The notes below the pieces were generated by a model that saw only the letters and a program-made list of their open reading frames with translations, was not told the origin of the DNA and did no database searches. Source: Mugil cephalus (taxonomy: Eukaryota > Chordata > Actinopteri > Mugiliformes > Mugilidae). From it: DNA of 64,000 nt. Shown here piece by piece: positions 23,401 to 38,600 of this stretch; positions within the stretch are counted from its first letter, which is position 1; every line of letters begins with the position of its first letter. The stretch spans positions 13,065,001 through 13,129,000 of the forward strand of contig NC_061779.1 in NCBI RefSeq assembly GCF_022458985.1, written 5' to 3'. The translations under genes and the position numbers were made by a program.

Positions 23401-25278
23401 AAAGAAAAACACATAGATTATATTACATTACTTAACATTAGTAAGTAGTAATCTGGACTATTTATCGAGGTTAAAAAAGGAAGTCATCCTCACCTGCCAG
23501 TAGAAAGCCCCGAGTCGCAGCCTACGTATCGGACTGAAGAAGAGCACGGGTACGGCGATCTCTATGACGAAGGTTCCCACCACGCTCAGCTTCTGCCACC
23601 ACACCGGCAACTGGTGGGCGAACCAGGCCAGAGGGGTGGGGATGCACTGAGTCTCATAGTGGTACGTCAGGGCTGTTCGGAAGACACGAGAGAAAAGACA
23701 AGCGAGATGAACCTGGCTTTACCTGCAGTCCTTAAGCGGCCCGTGACGACCGAATGAATGACGCTTTGACTCGGCTCACGTACCCGTGAGGCCCCACCAC
23801 GTGGGACATCGCGACGTGAGCTTCACCACTCCGGAGGCGAACATGAGTCTGAAGAGGAGCCAGCGAATGAGCCAGAAGGTCACACGATCGTGGTGCCTGA
23901 CGCCTCGCGTCCCCCTGATTAACGTCAGAGGAGCGACAAGGATACAGAGGAACCCCGTCTCTAGTAGCAAGTTGTCCCTGAATGATATTAACGGAAGGAA
24001 GAGAGGCAAGTAACAGTTATTGCGAGTGAGCTCTACAGCACTGTTGCACGGTAACGAGACACAAACAACAACACGAGGATACAATCAGTGGACTGAGAGT
24101 GACATAAACCTTTCCATAAACCGCCAAAACCATCTTCTTCAAGCGGCTGTTATTTGCAGAAGTAGCGTGAATGAATGAAGGAGACACTCACCACTGGAAG
24201 TAAAGGAAAACCTGGCCCACCTGCGGCACACGAAAGTATTCGGTGAGGACTCGAGAGGAGAGAACGGGGACATGCGCAGATGCAGAAAAGGGCACAGCCA
24301 AGGCAGACTCACCTGGTACATGGACAGGTACAGGGCCCAGAGGCAGAAAAAGACCACGCTGTCCCGGAGAGACTCCACCAGCGTGGCGGCGAGGCTCAGG
24401 GCCGCCCCGACGAGACACAGCAGCTCCATGGTGGCGTGCGTGTCCAGGCCGAGCCGGGGTCCGAACCACAGGAGGGTAGGGGAGGCGAGGAGCTGCTCCA
24501 GCAGAGGGCTCCCGGTGTATCGAAGCTGCCACCGGGCGGGCAGCAGCCCCTCGTTGCCATAGAGACCTAGACAGAGACAGACAAATCGGGGCTTTAGTTG
24601 AGACTGGGATGAGGATCAGGATCTTGCTGGATACAGACCAGCTCAGACATCTGAAGTTAAGCAGTCTAGTGCAAGAAAAAAAAAACAAAAAAAAAAAAAA
24701 CAAAAAAAAAACACATTGCACTGTCTTCAAAATTAATAGAAACTAGTTTCTGCAATGGAATTCAATTTATTTTTCTATTATCAGCAAGTGCATGTTGCAA
24801 GATCAAAAACATGACAAATGTTTTCCAAATTTCTGATTCTGAGTTTAAAAGTATGCATTAGAATAATATGTTGGAGCAGTGACTGGATATGTAGTCCAGA
24901 TAGATTTCCTGAAACATATAGGCGTGGGCGACGTCTTGTGGACTCTCGCCGGGCTACAAAAATGCATCATGAACATAAAAAAATAATAACAGCGGGTGTG
25001 TGTGTGTGCTAACTTTACAACAGGTTGTTTCTTTTTCAGCAGATGTTAGCTCGTAAAGTTAACCCCGTGCGGAGAGCAGAAACTTCCAGGCGGCTCCTCC
25101 TCACCACGTATGAGCGTGGAGAAGGAGGAAGACAGGAAGACTGGGCAGGACCCCCCAAAGCTAACGAGCTAACAAGAGTCTCACCTGGAATCTGCACGTA
25201 GAGGGACACAAAGGCCGCCATGTAGATGACCGCCATGCACCAGAGGAACATGCGCCGCGGAAGGACGATTTCCCCCAT
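20489..25278 (-). CDS. lmf2: Lipase maturation factor 2
   Basis: Fourteen coding exons, in transcript order 25278-25185, 24566-24313, 24220-24192, 23977-23784, 23672-23494, 23390-23246, 23087-22959, 22875-22770, 22681-22585, 22490-22308, 22211-22043, 21674-21563, 21182-21074 and 20932-20489, encode 747 aa in continuous frame. LMF proteins are multi-pass ER membrane proteins that help dimeric lipases fold. Family blocks are clear: [76 protein letters not shown] and [10 protein letters not shown]. At least eight hydrophobic segments can be seen before residue 420 and one near the C-terminus. For exon 13 the acceptor 13 bases upstream of a nearer CAG was chosen because only it keeps phase. The C-terminus is unusual: about 40 Glu/Asp residues, then a basic [10 protein letters not shown]. 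Neighbours adm2 and miox are as in human. Confidence 0.95.
20516..20665 (-). repeat. Imperfect GAR triplet repeat coding a poly-Glu tail in lmf2
   Basis: The coding strand is almost pure purine over about 150 bases, built of GAG and GAA codons with a few GAT and one interruption coding NAASQ. It encodes two long acidic runs near the lmf2 C-terminus. The + strand is the matching TCC/TTC tract. Confidence 0.85.
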
Positions 25279-26045
25279 GTTTGGCCCGGACTCGGTTGAC
25301 TTGTAGCTGCGTGTTCCTGATTCTGGAAGCTGGGACCTGGTTTAACGTAGCCAGGGGGGGACGCGTATGAATTACTTCACCCGAGTGGCCTCAAGATGTC
25401 GCTGCAGCTCCTTTGATCCATGTGCTGCATTCAAGGTCTATAGGATAATGCACAGTTCGCTCTCCGATCAATATTCTCCGACGGCCTTTTCCTTTTTCTG
25501 GCATATTTTTTTCGGAAGCATTTGAGAACCTATTTTACGATAAAATCAAAAGGAATGTATTACTCTTAAAGTCCGTTTGTAAGTTGCATGTCGTTATTAA
25601 TGGCTTAAAGGCGTTTTTCCGTATTTGTTTTCCACGTTATGGGAAGGCATCATAAACTGCGTAAAAAAGCACAAGAGGGAAAATAAATGTTCAATTTTCA
25701 AATTTAACTTTAAAAAACTTGGACATAAATAAAGATGTATTTAAACATACAACATTACTGTGAGGTCAGCTTATGAGGATTCGTCGACACACAAAAAAAT
25801 AACATTTCAACACTCAGAAAGCTACTCAAAAAACACAATTTTCTCTTCTCTTCTGTTTGCATCATAAATTGAAAATTATTGTATTTTTTGGCCGACTGCA
25901 CACACGCTGGTTTCAATTTAAAAGCATGATTAGACCACATGTGCTTGTTCTCATTTTATTATATAAAAAAGGGAAATCATAAGGTTCTTTTTTTTTTTAA
26001 GTTGCGATCTGTATAAAGCAGAGAGGACATAACATTTACAAGTAT
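25279..26045. other. lmf2 promoter side and spacer to c2cd5 3' end
   Basis: The first 170 bases next to the lmf2 ATG are more GC-rich and without TATA, fitting a housekeeping promoter. Beyond about 25450 the sequence is AT-rich and I see no gene, RNA or repeat in it. Confidence 0.45.
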
Positions 26046-26051
26046 TTTATT
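26046..26051 (-). terminator. Candidate polyadenylation signal of c2cd5
   Basis: TTTATT on the + strand, about 1.7 kb beyond the c2cd5 stop at 27726-27728. The sequence between shows no other gene, consistent with a long 3' UTR, but nearer or farther signals cannot be excluded. Confidence 0.35.
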
Positions 26052-27725
26052 AAGAAGAAGGTGTTGTGTACATGTATTGTGAGGGATGACAAACAGCTTG
26101 ACTTGAGTTTATTGTGCAAGACTTAACAGGCAAGCATACAGATTCATGGCAATAAAAAGTGGATCTGCATGCTGCTAGTCAAAAAGCCAAAGCATCCACA
26201 GACTGTATTTACATTCAAGTTTTAGATAAAAATATAGGAAACTGATCACAAACTGCCAATCACACAGATTAGAGTACCACTAATTCTCTGACACAGCGAC
26301 TTAAAATAATAGCACAAGTGGGAGTAGTCGGATTCATAAACTTTATGTTACAAAAATACTGCAATCTGATTTTTAGAGAACATTTAGTTTTGAGTGGCAA
26401 CCACAACTAGGAGAAGCCTTTTTTTTCCCAGCACAACATGAATGTCAGAGCAGTTTCGATGTTATTAACATGAGCATAAGGACCAAAGCAACAGTGAGGA
26501 AGCTCGGCCGTGTGAAATATGAGAGGCAGACGCATCAAGAAGAGGATGTGATCCTAGAGCTGCAAGGGAAGCAAGAAGTGCTTCAATTATAGAGACTTAA
26601 TAAAGTAAAAACCACCTCAAAGACTTTATTTCAATGAGCCACTTGGTTTCACTTATATCCTTTTGTACCCATCGCCATTTTCCCCACTCACTCCACTGTA
26701 ATTCAATAAAAAAGCATACCTATTATACCCTTGATTAAATCTATTTCCAACAAAACGATACAATCTATTAGCTTCGATTTAATAGTCACTGGAATATGTG
26801 AGAACAGAAGTTCTACAGGGAATATCGTTACTCTACAAAAGTATGTGCATGTTATGGCTGTAATCGTGACCTCCTTTTTCGCAGATCAGATGTAACTTAA
26901 GTCACTCCCAGAAATAAAAATAAGTCTAATTATGGACACCATTATTTGACACTTGCTAAACAATCCTGTAGCTTACTGCTTCTGAGCAATACGTAATTGC
27001 TCAATGATTGGACTCCTCAGCAGAATCAATATAAAATCTAAAAATTAGGCATAGAGACTTAAAACTGGACGCCAATGAAATAACGAAATGGGTGACAGGC
27101 TTGTTTGGAATCGTACTTCAATTTTCTGTTCTGAGGAAAAGCACCAGCCTGTTGAAATTTAAAAACTGGCTTTGCCCAACACGTATTCTGGCCACTTGGA
27201 TCTGAATAGATGCATTTATTCGACATAGAGCCAAACACTGAGCAAGAATTTGACTACATTTAAAATCACCAGATTGTACACAAACTCACTCACAGTGAGT
27301 CCCTTTTAGGACAGCCATTCAATTCGACGACGTCTGAAATCAGTGGACAGACAAATTACTTATAGCTGCCTCAAGTGTTACTCAATATACTGGACGGCTG
27401 TAATACAAATCAAAACTTAGCTACTTTGGCCAGTTTGAAGCAAATTGTACTGAAATACTCTCTGAGCCACACTGGTATCCCCTGCACAAATGCTCTCTTT
27501 AAAAAACAGAAAAACTTACAGAGGAACATCCTGCACTTCTAAACCTATACAGACTGTATGTTTTTGAGTGCGTGAGATAATGGATCTTTATTACCTGTGT
27601 CCAAACCTTTGGATCTTTTAGAGTTTTAAGGCAAACGTAAATCATAAGATTTGGACGGCTAGACTCAGAGAGTGTGTTCACTCAGATTGTTCTTCCAGCG
27701 CACAGAATCATTGTCTGTTTCACTG

Positions 27726-29654
27726 TCATGTAGCCACATCTGTGCCGCTACAACAGGTCTGTCCGATACTCGTCGTCGAGGCCGCGGGCTCCAAGTCGTT
27801 TTCTCTGACGCAAATAACTGCATCACCACTCACATTAATTAGACACTGCGCCTAGAAGAGGAAAAAAAACTCAGGATTAAACTAACGAAACAAACATACA
27901 TTTAAGCATGAAGGTACATATTTGTAATGAGCGTCAGTACCTGGTTCTTGTTTGGATTTTCCATTAGCATGCACTCTTTCATGCTGTAGGACACAACTGC
28001 GTTGCCACCCAGGGCTGCTACATGGGCTCGAACCATCGCAAACACCTCTGCTATGAACGAATGGAGGAAACCGCTAACACCACCCTCCTGCAGAGAAGAA
28101 AACACGCGTTTCGTGTGATCCAGATGATCCCGAGGGGCTAAACACAGCAGCTTCCTGTGCTCATGTTGCCCATTACCTCTCGTAACGATGTCGTCTCCCT
28201 GATAAAAAACATGTTGATGATTCCAAGGTATTTAATGATGCGAGTCCCAGGGAGGAAGGAGAGCGGCGTCATCTTCACCACGGTTACCGAGGTGCCTCCA
28301 AACGAGCGGCTGGAGCGAAGCGATCGGGAACGTCCTTCAGGCACCGGACTGCTGCGGTCCAAAGATGAGACTGCAGGTTCAGAGAGAGCACGAAGCGGTG
28401 GAAGAGGGAGACAAAAAGAGGGGAGGGGGGGGAGAAAAAGACAAAAGGGGAATGGAGATACCAGAAGACACTCAAAAATAGTGGAAAACTTAAAAGCTGA
28501 TAAGAACGTTGCAGAAGCAGAGAGAGATGTCAATGTGGAATGTGCGTGCAAAAAATGCAATGCTGTTAGCACAATATGAGTAACTTGTGTGCCGCTACGG
28601 TGTATGTGCTATACGTTTTCTGTGTGTGCTAGACAGTATATACAGTACATGTGACTCGACATGCAGTGGTGTGTATTTCATGTGTGGTGCCAAGACAATC
28701 AGTTGAAAAGCGAGCACCGCCATGCATGTCATGCAGTTGAGTTGAACAGACAGTTACACAATGTCTGCAGACAGACAGACAGACCTGGGCACAGCTGTTT
28801 ACGTGTGAATACGAAATGTACAGTGAAGTACATGAGAGAATATCGCTATTTGTTTGTGAGAGAGGGCTTGAGACACGGAGACAGACAGAGACAGCTATGT
28901 GCTGAGCTTGGCACGTGTACATAAGCCAGAGTGTGAAAGATGCTCCATTGTCTTACTGCAAATTTACCTGATGTGGCCTACATCCATCAAACCACGAACC
29001 TTCAGAGCCACACATTAGACTGCAGTTGACTTACTGTGCACAGGACTGAAAATCATACCAGCTCTTGCAGAAAAGCATTGCCCATCCCCGCCCCACCATG
29101 ATTGTTCGCAACACAGTTCAGACATGAAATGTATTTGCATTCACACTGAATGTCCTCATGAAGTCATGTTTTCTCAATTTAGAGTCTTTAATGCAAAGTA
29201 AAAAATAAAAATGAGTCCTCCAGTCCATACAGATCTACGCAGCGCCTTAGGGAAAATGCTGCACGCTGAATGCATGAAAACTCCTTTAATTAGTCATCGT
29301 GGTTACCGTGGCTACAGGCATTTTAAAGCCAAGATGCCGGTTGTGGATCCCTCTGAGGGGCGGGGCGTCAACTTTCACACTCTAGCCAAAAAGCCAGTGC
29401 TTGATTTACAATGCTCCGCCCCCCAGCGGCATGCATGGAGGGGTGTGTGAGTGTATGTGTGTCCGTGTGATTTCTTGTGACACCGTGTTCTGCATTTGTG
29501 GGTATGATGATCACCAGAGTGTGCTAGAGACTGTGTCCTCCTACTTGTCTTAACTGATCCTCGTCTTATGGTGTGAGCTTTCAGCCTAAGCAGCTCTAGC
29601 CAGGTGCTGCATCTGTCTGCAAAGGAACCGTAATCAACGGAGGCAGCTGGAGAG

Positions 29655-29688
<34 letters not shown>

Positions 29689-32600
29689 AACACGCACACA
29701 CAAACACACACGCATAGCCCACAACCGAACAAACGCAACAACAACAAGACGACAACAAGAAAAGAAAACAAAACAGGACACGAAAAAACAAACGAACAGA
29801 AGAACAGAAAAGAACAAAAATGGATGAGGTTTGGGAGCGGTGCAGGATAACTCTGTCCAGACAGAAGGATGAAAAGTAAAAACAGGGTAGTGTAGTAGTT
29901 TCAGTAGCCGGGAGGTGGGGTGAGAGTGGTCAAGAAGGGGGCTTACCTCTGGATGAGACTGTACTCTCTGGGATACCTGTCACACACATACACAAACATC
30001 ATCGTCTGTCTTTGTGCTTGCAGAATGAGTTCAGCATCAGGCTCTGGCCACAAGGATAGCTCAGCATGTGTTATTTAGCTTTAACCACCATCCCAAATCT
30101 CAATCACCATCCAATGCACATCCAAACCCACTGCACTTGGTAGGGGATCTCGTTACCACGTTCTCTTAATGCAAATGGAGGGAAAGCCACGCTGCTCTTA
30201 CGAGTATTACATCTCATCTACGCAACGCTACGCTGTCATCCAAGTCCACAGCAAAACAACACACTAGGCAACTAAACATCAGCTATTTATTTACCTGTGG
30301 AACGAACCATAACCAGCTGATTTTGGCAGAGTTTTGCCACTGGGGTGAATAAAGAGACTGTACCTGAGGTGTTAGTGGAGGAGACGGGCAATGCCTGTTA
30401 GTGAAGCAGGGCGGAGGAGGAGCTCGAGGAGCAATTCAAAAAACGCCTTAAGGTTACCTGAGATTTTGGAAGATGGTTGAGTGTTCACAGATGATGAGTC
30501 TGCGCACAACTCCAAGGGAAACTGTAGCTGCTCTTCAGTCTCATTGGTCCCTAAAACAAAGCATGCACACAAAATCATCCACACCTTGTTGATTAGTTTC
30601 AAAGGAACAAATTAAAACGAATGGAATTAAGAGAGGGTTGTTTTCTTACTTCCCTGCAAACTTTTTCAATGTGTCTGCATGTATTTTCAGAGATAGAGCT
30701 TTGTAACCAACAGAGAATGGGCCTCGTGTTTGTGAATGAAGCTTCAGCCATTTCAACCTAAACTAGGTTGTTTGGGGACCTAAATTATCACTTTGCAGTA
30801 AGAACCAGATGATCATGAGATCCAAATAGATACCATGACACCATCCCCTCGTGAAATATGCATGTAATAAACTAATAAAAAAGCTCAACTTTTAAGCACA
30901 GCATACAATACTCTGTAAAGACCTGGAGATCGCCACGTTTACCTGAAGTTGGACCACCTACTGGACTAAAATGTAAAAAATGGTTTGCTACATAGTGCTA
31001 GGTTCACTTTGATTCAACTGGAATCAAACAGATTATCTGTTAATAACAAAGCTCTAAGATTCAGCGTGAAAACTCTTCAAACATACACTAGGTCTCTCAA
31101 ACTATAATGCATTAACTAGTGCTCCTCGTGTATGTGTAAAATATGACTAATGAGTACTAAGGATTAAACTGGTGGCTGTCAAAGACATACTTCCCTTCAT
31201 CATCTGAACAGAGTTCCAGCAGACCTGAGAGCCATCCAGACAATAAGTTATGATAACCAAAAAACAGACAGACCTTTGGTGACGGACTTCTCTGCTGGTT
31301 TCTCTTGAGTCTGATCGCTGTCAAAAGTCATGGAAACGGCCGTCACTGCCACCTGACGAAGTGAAAGAGAGAGGAACAGCAGTAGATGGAAGTAAGTGAG
31401 AAAATAATATTTTTGTTCCTGGTTCCATATGCACTTTGGCAAAACAGTAACTTCTCACCTGAATGAGGTCTTCTTCTGGCACAGCTACAGTGAAGTTGAG
31501 ATGACAAAGGCAGCAGGGGATCATGGATCGCAACTTAAAGTAAAAACTCTGCAGCAAAGATTAGTGTAGATTTTTAACATGTTATTCAAAACATAATGGC
31601 ATCAAGTAACATAGCAGAATGTAACATGCACATTACAGATAATAAACATAGCGCAACCAGCACATCGATAAAGGTCAATACCTTCAGCAGATTCTCACAA
31701 AGGTCAGTGAAGATCTTGTTTAAGCCTTGATTTGTAAGGTTGGCGTTGCTCAGCCTGAAGACCCTCACGGATGTGAACATCTGGAACAGATGTAATAGTG
31801 ACATAGCATGAAAAAAAGAGACAAGAGGGAGAAATTACCTAAACATACATTAATGACTAAATTAGTTAAAACCAACTTCAAAATGCACCTGTACTACTGA
31901 AGTCCAGTTATAAATCCCAGGCATGATCTCAGTGTTGCAACTGTAGAAACCTGAAGACGTGGAAGAAGAAATTGAGACAATCAGGAGATAACCGACTGTG
32001 CGCGTGTAGCGTTGTGTTTAAAAGCTCAGTGTATGGCTCATACTGTACCTGTGGGTGGAGATGCATCAGTGAGGAGGGAATGAATGTCCTCCACAGCATC
32101 TGTGTCGTCAATCTAATAGAAGAGATAGTTAGAAATGGTTAGAATTTCCTATAGAATCAACTGCATACAAGTGCGTTGATTTGCACACACACACACCTCC
32201 AAGACAAATGCATCCTTTTTGCCGTGGGACAGATCCAGTTCTGACAGCTCATCTGAACTTTCTGAGTGGGAGCGAAAGAGCCTGGATCGTTGCCTGGGCT
32301 CAGGGATCGGAGAACCCACCCCTTCCTCAGTCAGCTCCTGCAAACAAAGAGACACGACACCTGAGCAGACGGGATGTCAAGGCGAACACCGTAACCATCA
32401 CAGCAGCTGTTGACATCTGCATCTGTCAATGTACAACTAGAAGTTAGTAACACTCCACATGCTCACACTCACCCAGTTGGCTTTACTAACACACAAAAAA
32501 TGGTGTTAATTTGAGTATGAATCCGGAAAAAGGACAGAGTGGCACAAACACACACCCACACATTGTAAAACACACACAGGTGAGAGTGCGACTGGTCTGG

Positions 32601-35600
32601 GTAGATGGTCTTAACACTGATTCAATGAGTTTATGGTGAGTTGTGTCGATACGTGACTCTGGTGTGGGTTACACAACGTCCTGCTCCCCATTTAAGAACC
32701 TGTTATTCTGTTACAGCAAAGGTGGTGTATTATTGCAATTAATAGAGTGAAACATTTGTCATGCTTTGCTGCGTCCCACAGCTAAAAGTCGGCATGCTCA
32801 GTACCATGTTTATGCCGCAGAACACCTCAGGGTCCAGGGCAAATAATTTCTTTAATAATCAGAGAGAAACAAGAGGGGTAAGTTTATCACGATTCACAAA
32901 ACAGATCATACAGTTCAGACTTTTTGGACATTTACACGTTTTGTTCAGGCTCTGTGCTTCAACACACGCATAAAATGGATGTTGCATTACAGTGCCAAGT
33001 CTCATCTTTAATTTGAGGTGGTTTACATCAATACGGATTCAATGGGATATATGGCCCTGCATAAAATTGAACAAAAATCTTATTTAATATAATGTTTGAT
33101 AGGAGAAGAGGTGGGCTTTGGTTTATGACCTGCCCCATGACTCCTCACACTGTCCTCTTAACATCTTTTTCACAAAAGTTGATTTGTTTTCTTCAAGAGT
33201 CAATAGAACTTTGTTGTACAACTCCACCAGCTTCATTTTGTGTTTTTACAAATTGGAGCCAGTTCTTTGGATCATGACATGGATCATGTAAGACTACGTC
33301 CTAGAAAACATTCTTCACTTGTTTTTCTTCCCTGTCTCTTCCAAAATATGATTACAAATGCTCCTCTGCGCAATTTGCTAAATAAATACCTTTGTATGTA
33401 TCGTTTTAAACCTTACTTTTATAATAAAGCAAACCTGACCCATTTACTTCTTTAAGTGATCAACTCATTTTAAACTCTCAATTTACTTAATGACTTGCTG
33501 TATCCAATACACAGAACCTGACAAACAATAAATTCTGTGTATATTATGTGTGATTACATGTTTTTAACAATCAAAAATGAGGCCAAAATACTTGATACAA
33601 AGCTATTTGAATATGACACAGAGGCACAAGGTCATAATCTGTAGATATTATTTTTCTTATGGGCCTTCCAAGTACAAAGAACACATTTAGAGAATATCCT
33701 GTTCTTACTTGTTATCATGTTTTGTGTATAAAAGTGGACCACAACTAAAGATAGATGAATAATAATGGGAATGTGTCAGGGTAAGGGTAACACATCTGAA
33801 CATCACAACTTGAAACCAGTTTTTCACGTCGACTATGCCTTGGTCTCAATTTCTCGTTAAAGCAGTTTAGAAATCCACTTTGTAGTGAAAGGTTAGTAAA
33901 ACAACGGAGCTTTGGAGAGGTTAAAGCTCATCTGTCCGTATGTTTATTTACTTCACAAACTAATGACGTCCATCTCACCGGTGGGTTGATTTGATAGAGC
34001 TCTTTGTTCTTGGCTATGGTGTCATTGATCCTTTTCTGGATGGTCAAGATATGGTGCTCGTTGCTCAGGTCGCCGGGCGTCTTCCCCGCAATCTGGATGC
34101 CGCCTGGTGCCGGCAGGGCCGTCAGGTACACCCCTGTTGCAGACTGAACGCACAAACACACATTTAATGGACTGACTGGCACCACAAAATTTATGTTTAT
34201 TAGCTTAAACGGTTGACGTACAGCTAGACCCAGGAGCATGTTCTCGCCAACACTGATCTGTATGTGCAGACCGAACAGAGCGTTCATGCTCCGCAGCTTC
34301 AGCTTATTCATCAGCTGAGTGTGCAGCTCGTATTCCATGAAGGGCAGCAGGTTGGAGATGGCCGTCGCATTCACTTCTCCCTGGGCTTTCTTCTTCAGGC
34401 GACAGAGTCTGGAAGACAATAAGCATCGGTATTAAAAAATTAGCCTGTTGAAATTTGTGTCATATAAGTATTTTTAATTCCATACATCCACAATGATTAG
34501 ATTGCATTAGCTTTCTCTGGATTTGTGAGCACATCACTGCACATCTTGCATTACCGCCAAATGATTCATGGAAGCTTAGGTACATTGGTTATTCTCCGCT
34601 GTCCATCATACTCATGGTTGCAGTTGGGTTCTCTGTTTTGTCGGCTCTTGCCAAAAATGCCTTGAGAGGGCTTGATTGTAACAGACATTTATATTAAAAA
34701 ACAAAACACACTATGGCTTTAAAGGAGATATAGGGAAGCAGTTGGCATAACAGATGACATATACTAGCTGGGTAGCCCGCCTGAACTTCTTCCGTCCAGT
34801 TGATCTGGAGTTCTCTGTTGGAAAATGAATACTCCCAAAGATCTGCCGGACCAATCGAATTGTTTGTTTGAGCTTTTTTGCCGTGATAGAAGAGTAGCAG
34901 TGATGTAGCCACACACATCATCTGAGAGCTGTGGCGCTGAAATCAGATTGGCTCTGATGGATGGTAGGTATATCAAATAACACTGAAAAGGTTTGTGGTC
35001 TTGTGAGGAGTTTTACCTGGCCTGGATAAGGCAACCCTTCCCTGTGACAGCTGCTTCTGGTGGCAAGTCAATTGTTGTAAATAGCACATCAGGAACCTTG
35101 AAAAAAAAAAAAAAAAAAAAAAAAGTTAATTCATATTTTATCTAAACAAAATTTATACATTAGAAAATCAATTTTATCTTGGTTAAAAAAAAATATATAA
35201 ATGTACTGTATTTAGACCTTTTGTCTTCGGCAGTGATAGCAATATGTGAGCTGGGCAGGAAATGGCATGTTGAGCTCATCGTACGGGATGTGACAGAAAC
35301 CACAGCTGGGGGGCGATGGCTCCTCAAACCTGGCGAACAACGGAAGTCACATGAGATCTGCATCCACAGCTTAGTCTTAAAACAAGACTTTGATTTATAT
35401 ATTGATTATTTTCATTGTGAACACATAAGGACAACCTGTGGTCGGTGCTTCCCATGTCTAGACAGCCTTCACGCATGTACCGAGGGTTCAGGATGGCTGC
35501 TGTGCCCGATGCTGACAGAATACACACCTCCTCACTGCAATGAGGAGAGGTATAAGAACACAAGATGAAGAAAACTGTATAATACAAAAAAGTGAGAGGG

Positions 35601-38600
35601 AGAACAAAATGCATATGTACTCCATACCAAATGCTGGTGCTCTCACTGTAGCCTATAACAGCATGGCAACCGAGAGCTTTGGCATGAGATTTGATCTCCT
35701 GGCGGATCTCTTCCCACCACGCATCACGAGTCTCTGGCTCATCTGCAAAACACAAACTTCTGAGTCAAACAGCTTTCACAAAACATTTCTAAAATGGCAG
35801 AGTTAGATGTCAAAAGCTCACTGAAGCCTAGCAACCAATGAAGTAGCACTAAAAACAGTTAAATTAAAAAAATAAAATAAATAAATAAATAAAAAAAAGT
35901 GCCCACAATGTCATTCACAATGACAGGAAATTTACCAGTACCTAATATGCTATCTATTCTGACTGCTTTGACTTACCAGAAAATAAACAGACACCAAACA
36001 GTACAGGCTGTATTTTCTGATTACTTATGGGTTAAATGGTGTGTCAAAGCAAGCCAAAACCAATTATCAGTTCGTAAAACAAAGTGACACTGGAAATGTG
36101 TGATGAGAATATGAGGATGATGATGAAGGCAAAGTCAGCGGTTAGAATAGTTGTGTGCGTTCTTGGCGTCATTCCTTAACTGCACTAAAACCTCTTTTCT
36201 GTGTCTCCTTCCTGTGAGCAGAACTAACAGAACGGACACAGGAAAGATATACAGACACCATCCTTTACGTAATTAAAAAAAAAAAAAAAAAAAAAGAGGA
36301 TACTGTGTTTGGGGTGTAAGGTGAAAAAGGTGCCCTTTGACAAAGTTATTAAGATCAAAGGGATTGAGCCTTCATCATATTTAGGCTAAACCATGGGTGT
36401 GTTTCAATAGTCTCATGAGGCTTTTCTCCAAACACCTCTGTGTTGGCAGAGCCTTATTGTTGCAAGCTGAGGGTTTAATGTCACTCATGTGGTAGCTCTA
36501 GGTTTGGTGAATAAAGAGGCCGTGAATAAAGCGACATTAGAATATTGAGCCGCACCCCATGACTCCCTGTGAGGGCAACATGCTGACAGACCGGGGGCCC
36601 CAGAAAGACAGAGAAACTCAACTGCGAGGTGTGACGGGGAGGAATGAATCAGGCGAAAAGAATGAGCGATTAGAGTGAAGAGATGAAAAATAATGACTGA
36701 TGGTCAGGCATCAGGCCCACGAGGTGGGTTCCTTTAAACCAGAAGCAGCATGTCATACAGGCACAGGCTCACCAACGTGCACGCTCATGAGCATGTGCAC
36801 GCTCACGGGCAGAGAAGGGCCATATTCATTCACCAGAGTCCCATCAAATATCAACCTAAATTACAGAATTGTGAGTGTAATCGTACTTTCTCCATTTCCG
36901 TAGGTAACCTCTTTACATCAAACATCCCAATCCGGTTTTAATTTCAAAGCTGCCACCCACCAAATCAATCTGCCTTTCATGCATCCATCCATCCATCACT
37001 CCTTCTTTCTCTCTCAGTATGAATACGGCCCAGTGAGTTAGGGATGCACATGCCCGGGTCAGTGGCTTTTTTTCCACAGAGTAAAACCTCCTAAACCTCC
37101 TCTGGTCTAGAAAGGTTTGACCACAATGTCAATTCGGGAAGCGTTAGATATAGCGCTGGGATAACGTTAGGGAAGAGCTGCAGCTCTTCTGTGCAGCGGG
37201 ATGAGCTGGGTGGGAGGTAGCCAGGCCAGGCTGGATGGGGTGGGGTGGGGACAAATAGCATGCAAAACTCAGCTCAGCACACACTCACACAGATTAGAGA
37301 GAGGGGGATGGCAGCTCACTGAAATCATGAGTGTTCAGTGATTCGCTACTAGACTGTGCTGAATTTAATTGTGGATATTTAGGATGGCTGCTGCATATTG
37401 GTTAAATGTCAATGTTGGGGTATTTGCTGAGGGGGCACACGTTTACTTCACTGAGCTGCCATCACTCCTGTGGGTGAGAGCAGTAAAAGGGGGGAAATAC
37501 CTGCAGTGACACTATTCCAGTCTAGCAGTTTGTATGAGCGCGTGTTACCCAAGGCTGGGCCAGAACACACCGTTAGTACAGAAAAGAGAGAAAAAGAAAA
37601 GAAGAGACAGTCTAACAAACGAGCACGGCACGACAGCAGCACTCCACAGTCACTAAGCAAAACACAGACAGCACTTCACAGTCACTATGCAAAGACAAAC
37701 TATTTCAGGCCTACAAAAACAAAGAGGAAGAAGACTGATGAGGTAAAGAGGAAAACAGATATGATAAAAGCTTAGGCCTGCCACCAAAAAAAAAAAAAAA
37801 GTTAAGGAGAAGAGAAGCTACAAAAATACAAAAAGGTGCATGTAGCAGCGATCTAACTCTTGTATACTCTTTAAATACATAAGAATTTAAGAGTGCAATG
37901 TGTGCATCCTCAAAAGCCTAAGAAACCCTCCTGAAAATAATATGTGAAGATTTTAATATATAAAATTAATGCTTGTTACCACCAACAACTGTTTATTAGT
38001 TGAATAGCATTAAATAATTTCATCCCCTGATTGTGCACACAATTCAAACTAATCAGTGAGCACAAGACTTCCTGGTGCAACCTATAGTCAAGATCTCCAC
38101 AGGATACTTTTAATGCTGCTCTGAAGTTCAATTGCACTGCAACACTGAACTCTGATCTTTTCAAAATGGCGTAAAAAGTTGACTGTAGTTATGTTATTTT
38201 TACCCAATTAAACAAAAATATTGCAGATTTATTGCTTAATGTCACAATCATTTTAAAGACTTTGGTTCCGCTGAACAACTCTGTAAAGAAACTGGTCATC
38301 TTAACCCAGCCCATATTCATCAACACTCCCTTTCCCTAAATTTTTTCTTGACTCACAGTGGTCCACGATCCATTACACGGAGCAAGTGGAAAAAACGTCT
38401 AGGGCCGAGATGACTCTGCTAGTTCCACACTGGTAATTACCTAAGAGTGATGTCTGACTCTCATCAACATAATGGCATAAAATAGATAAGTACAGAAGAA
38501 AAACATTGAACAGACATAAAAAGCTGATTTGAAAACTCAAAGTGACAAAACATATATAAATATACGCACAGTACCTCACCTGAAGCCAACAACACCACAC

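Noticed and set aside
28157-28579. 140-codon + strand open frame
   Set aside because: It overlaps the well-supported c2cd5 exon 28370-28177 on the other strand and extends into purine-rich intron.
28770-28785. Short CAGA direct repeats as a possible array
   Set aside because: Only four tandem tetramers; an ordinary microsatellite, not a spaced repeat array.
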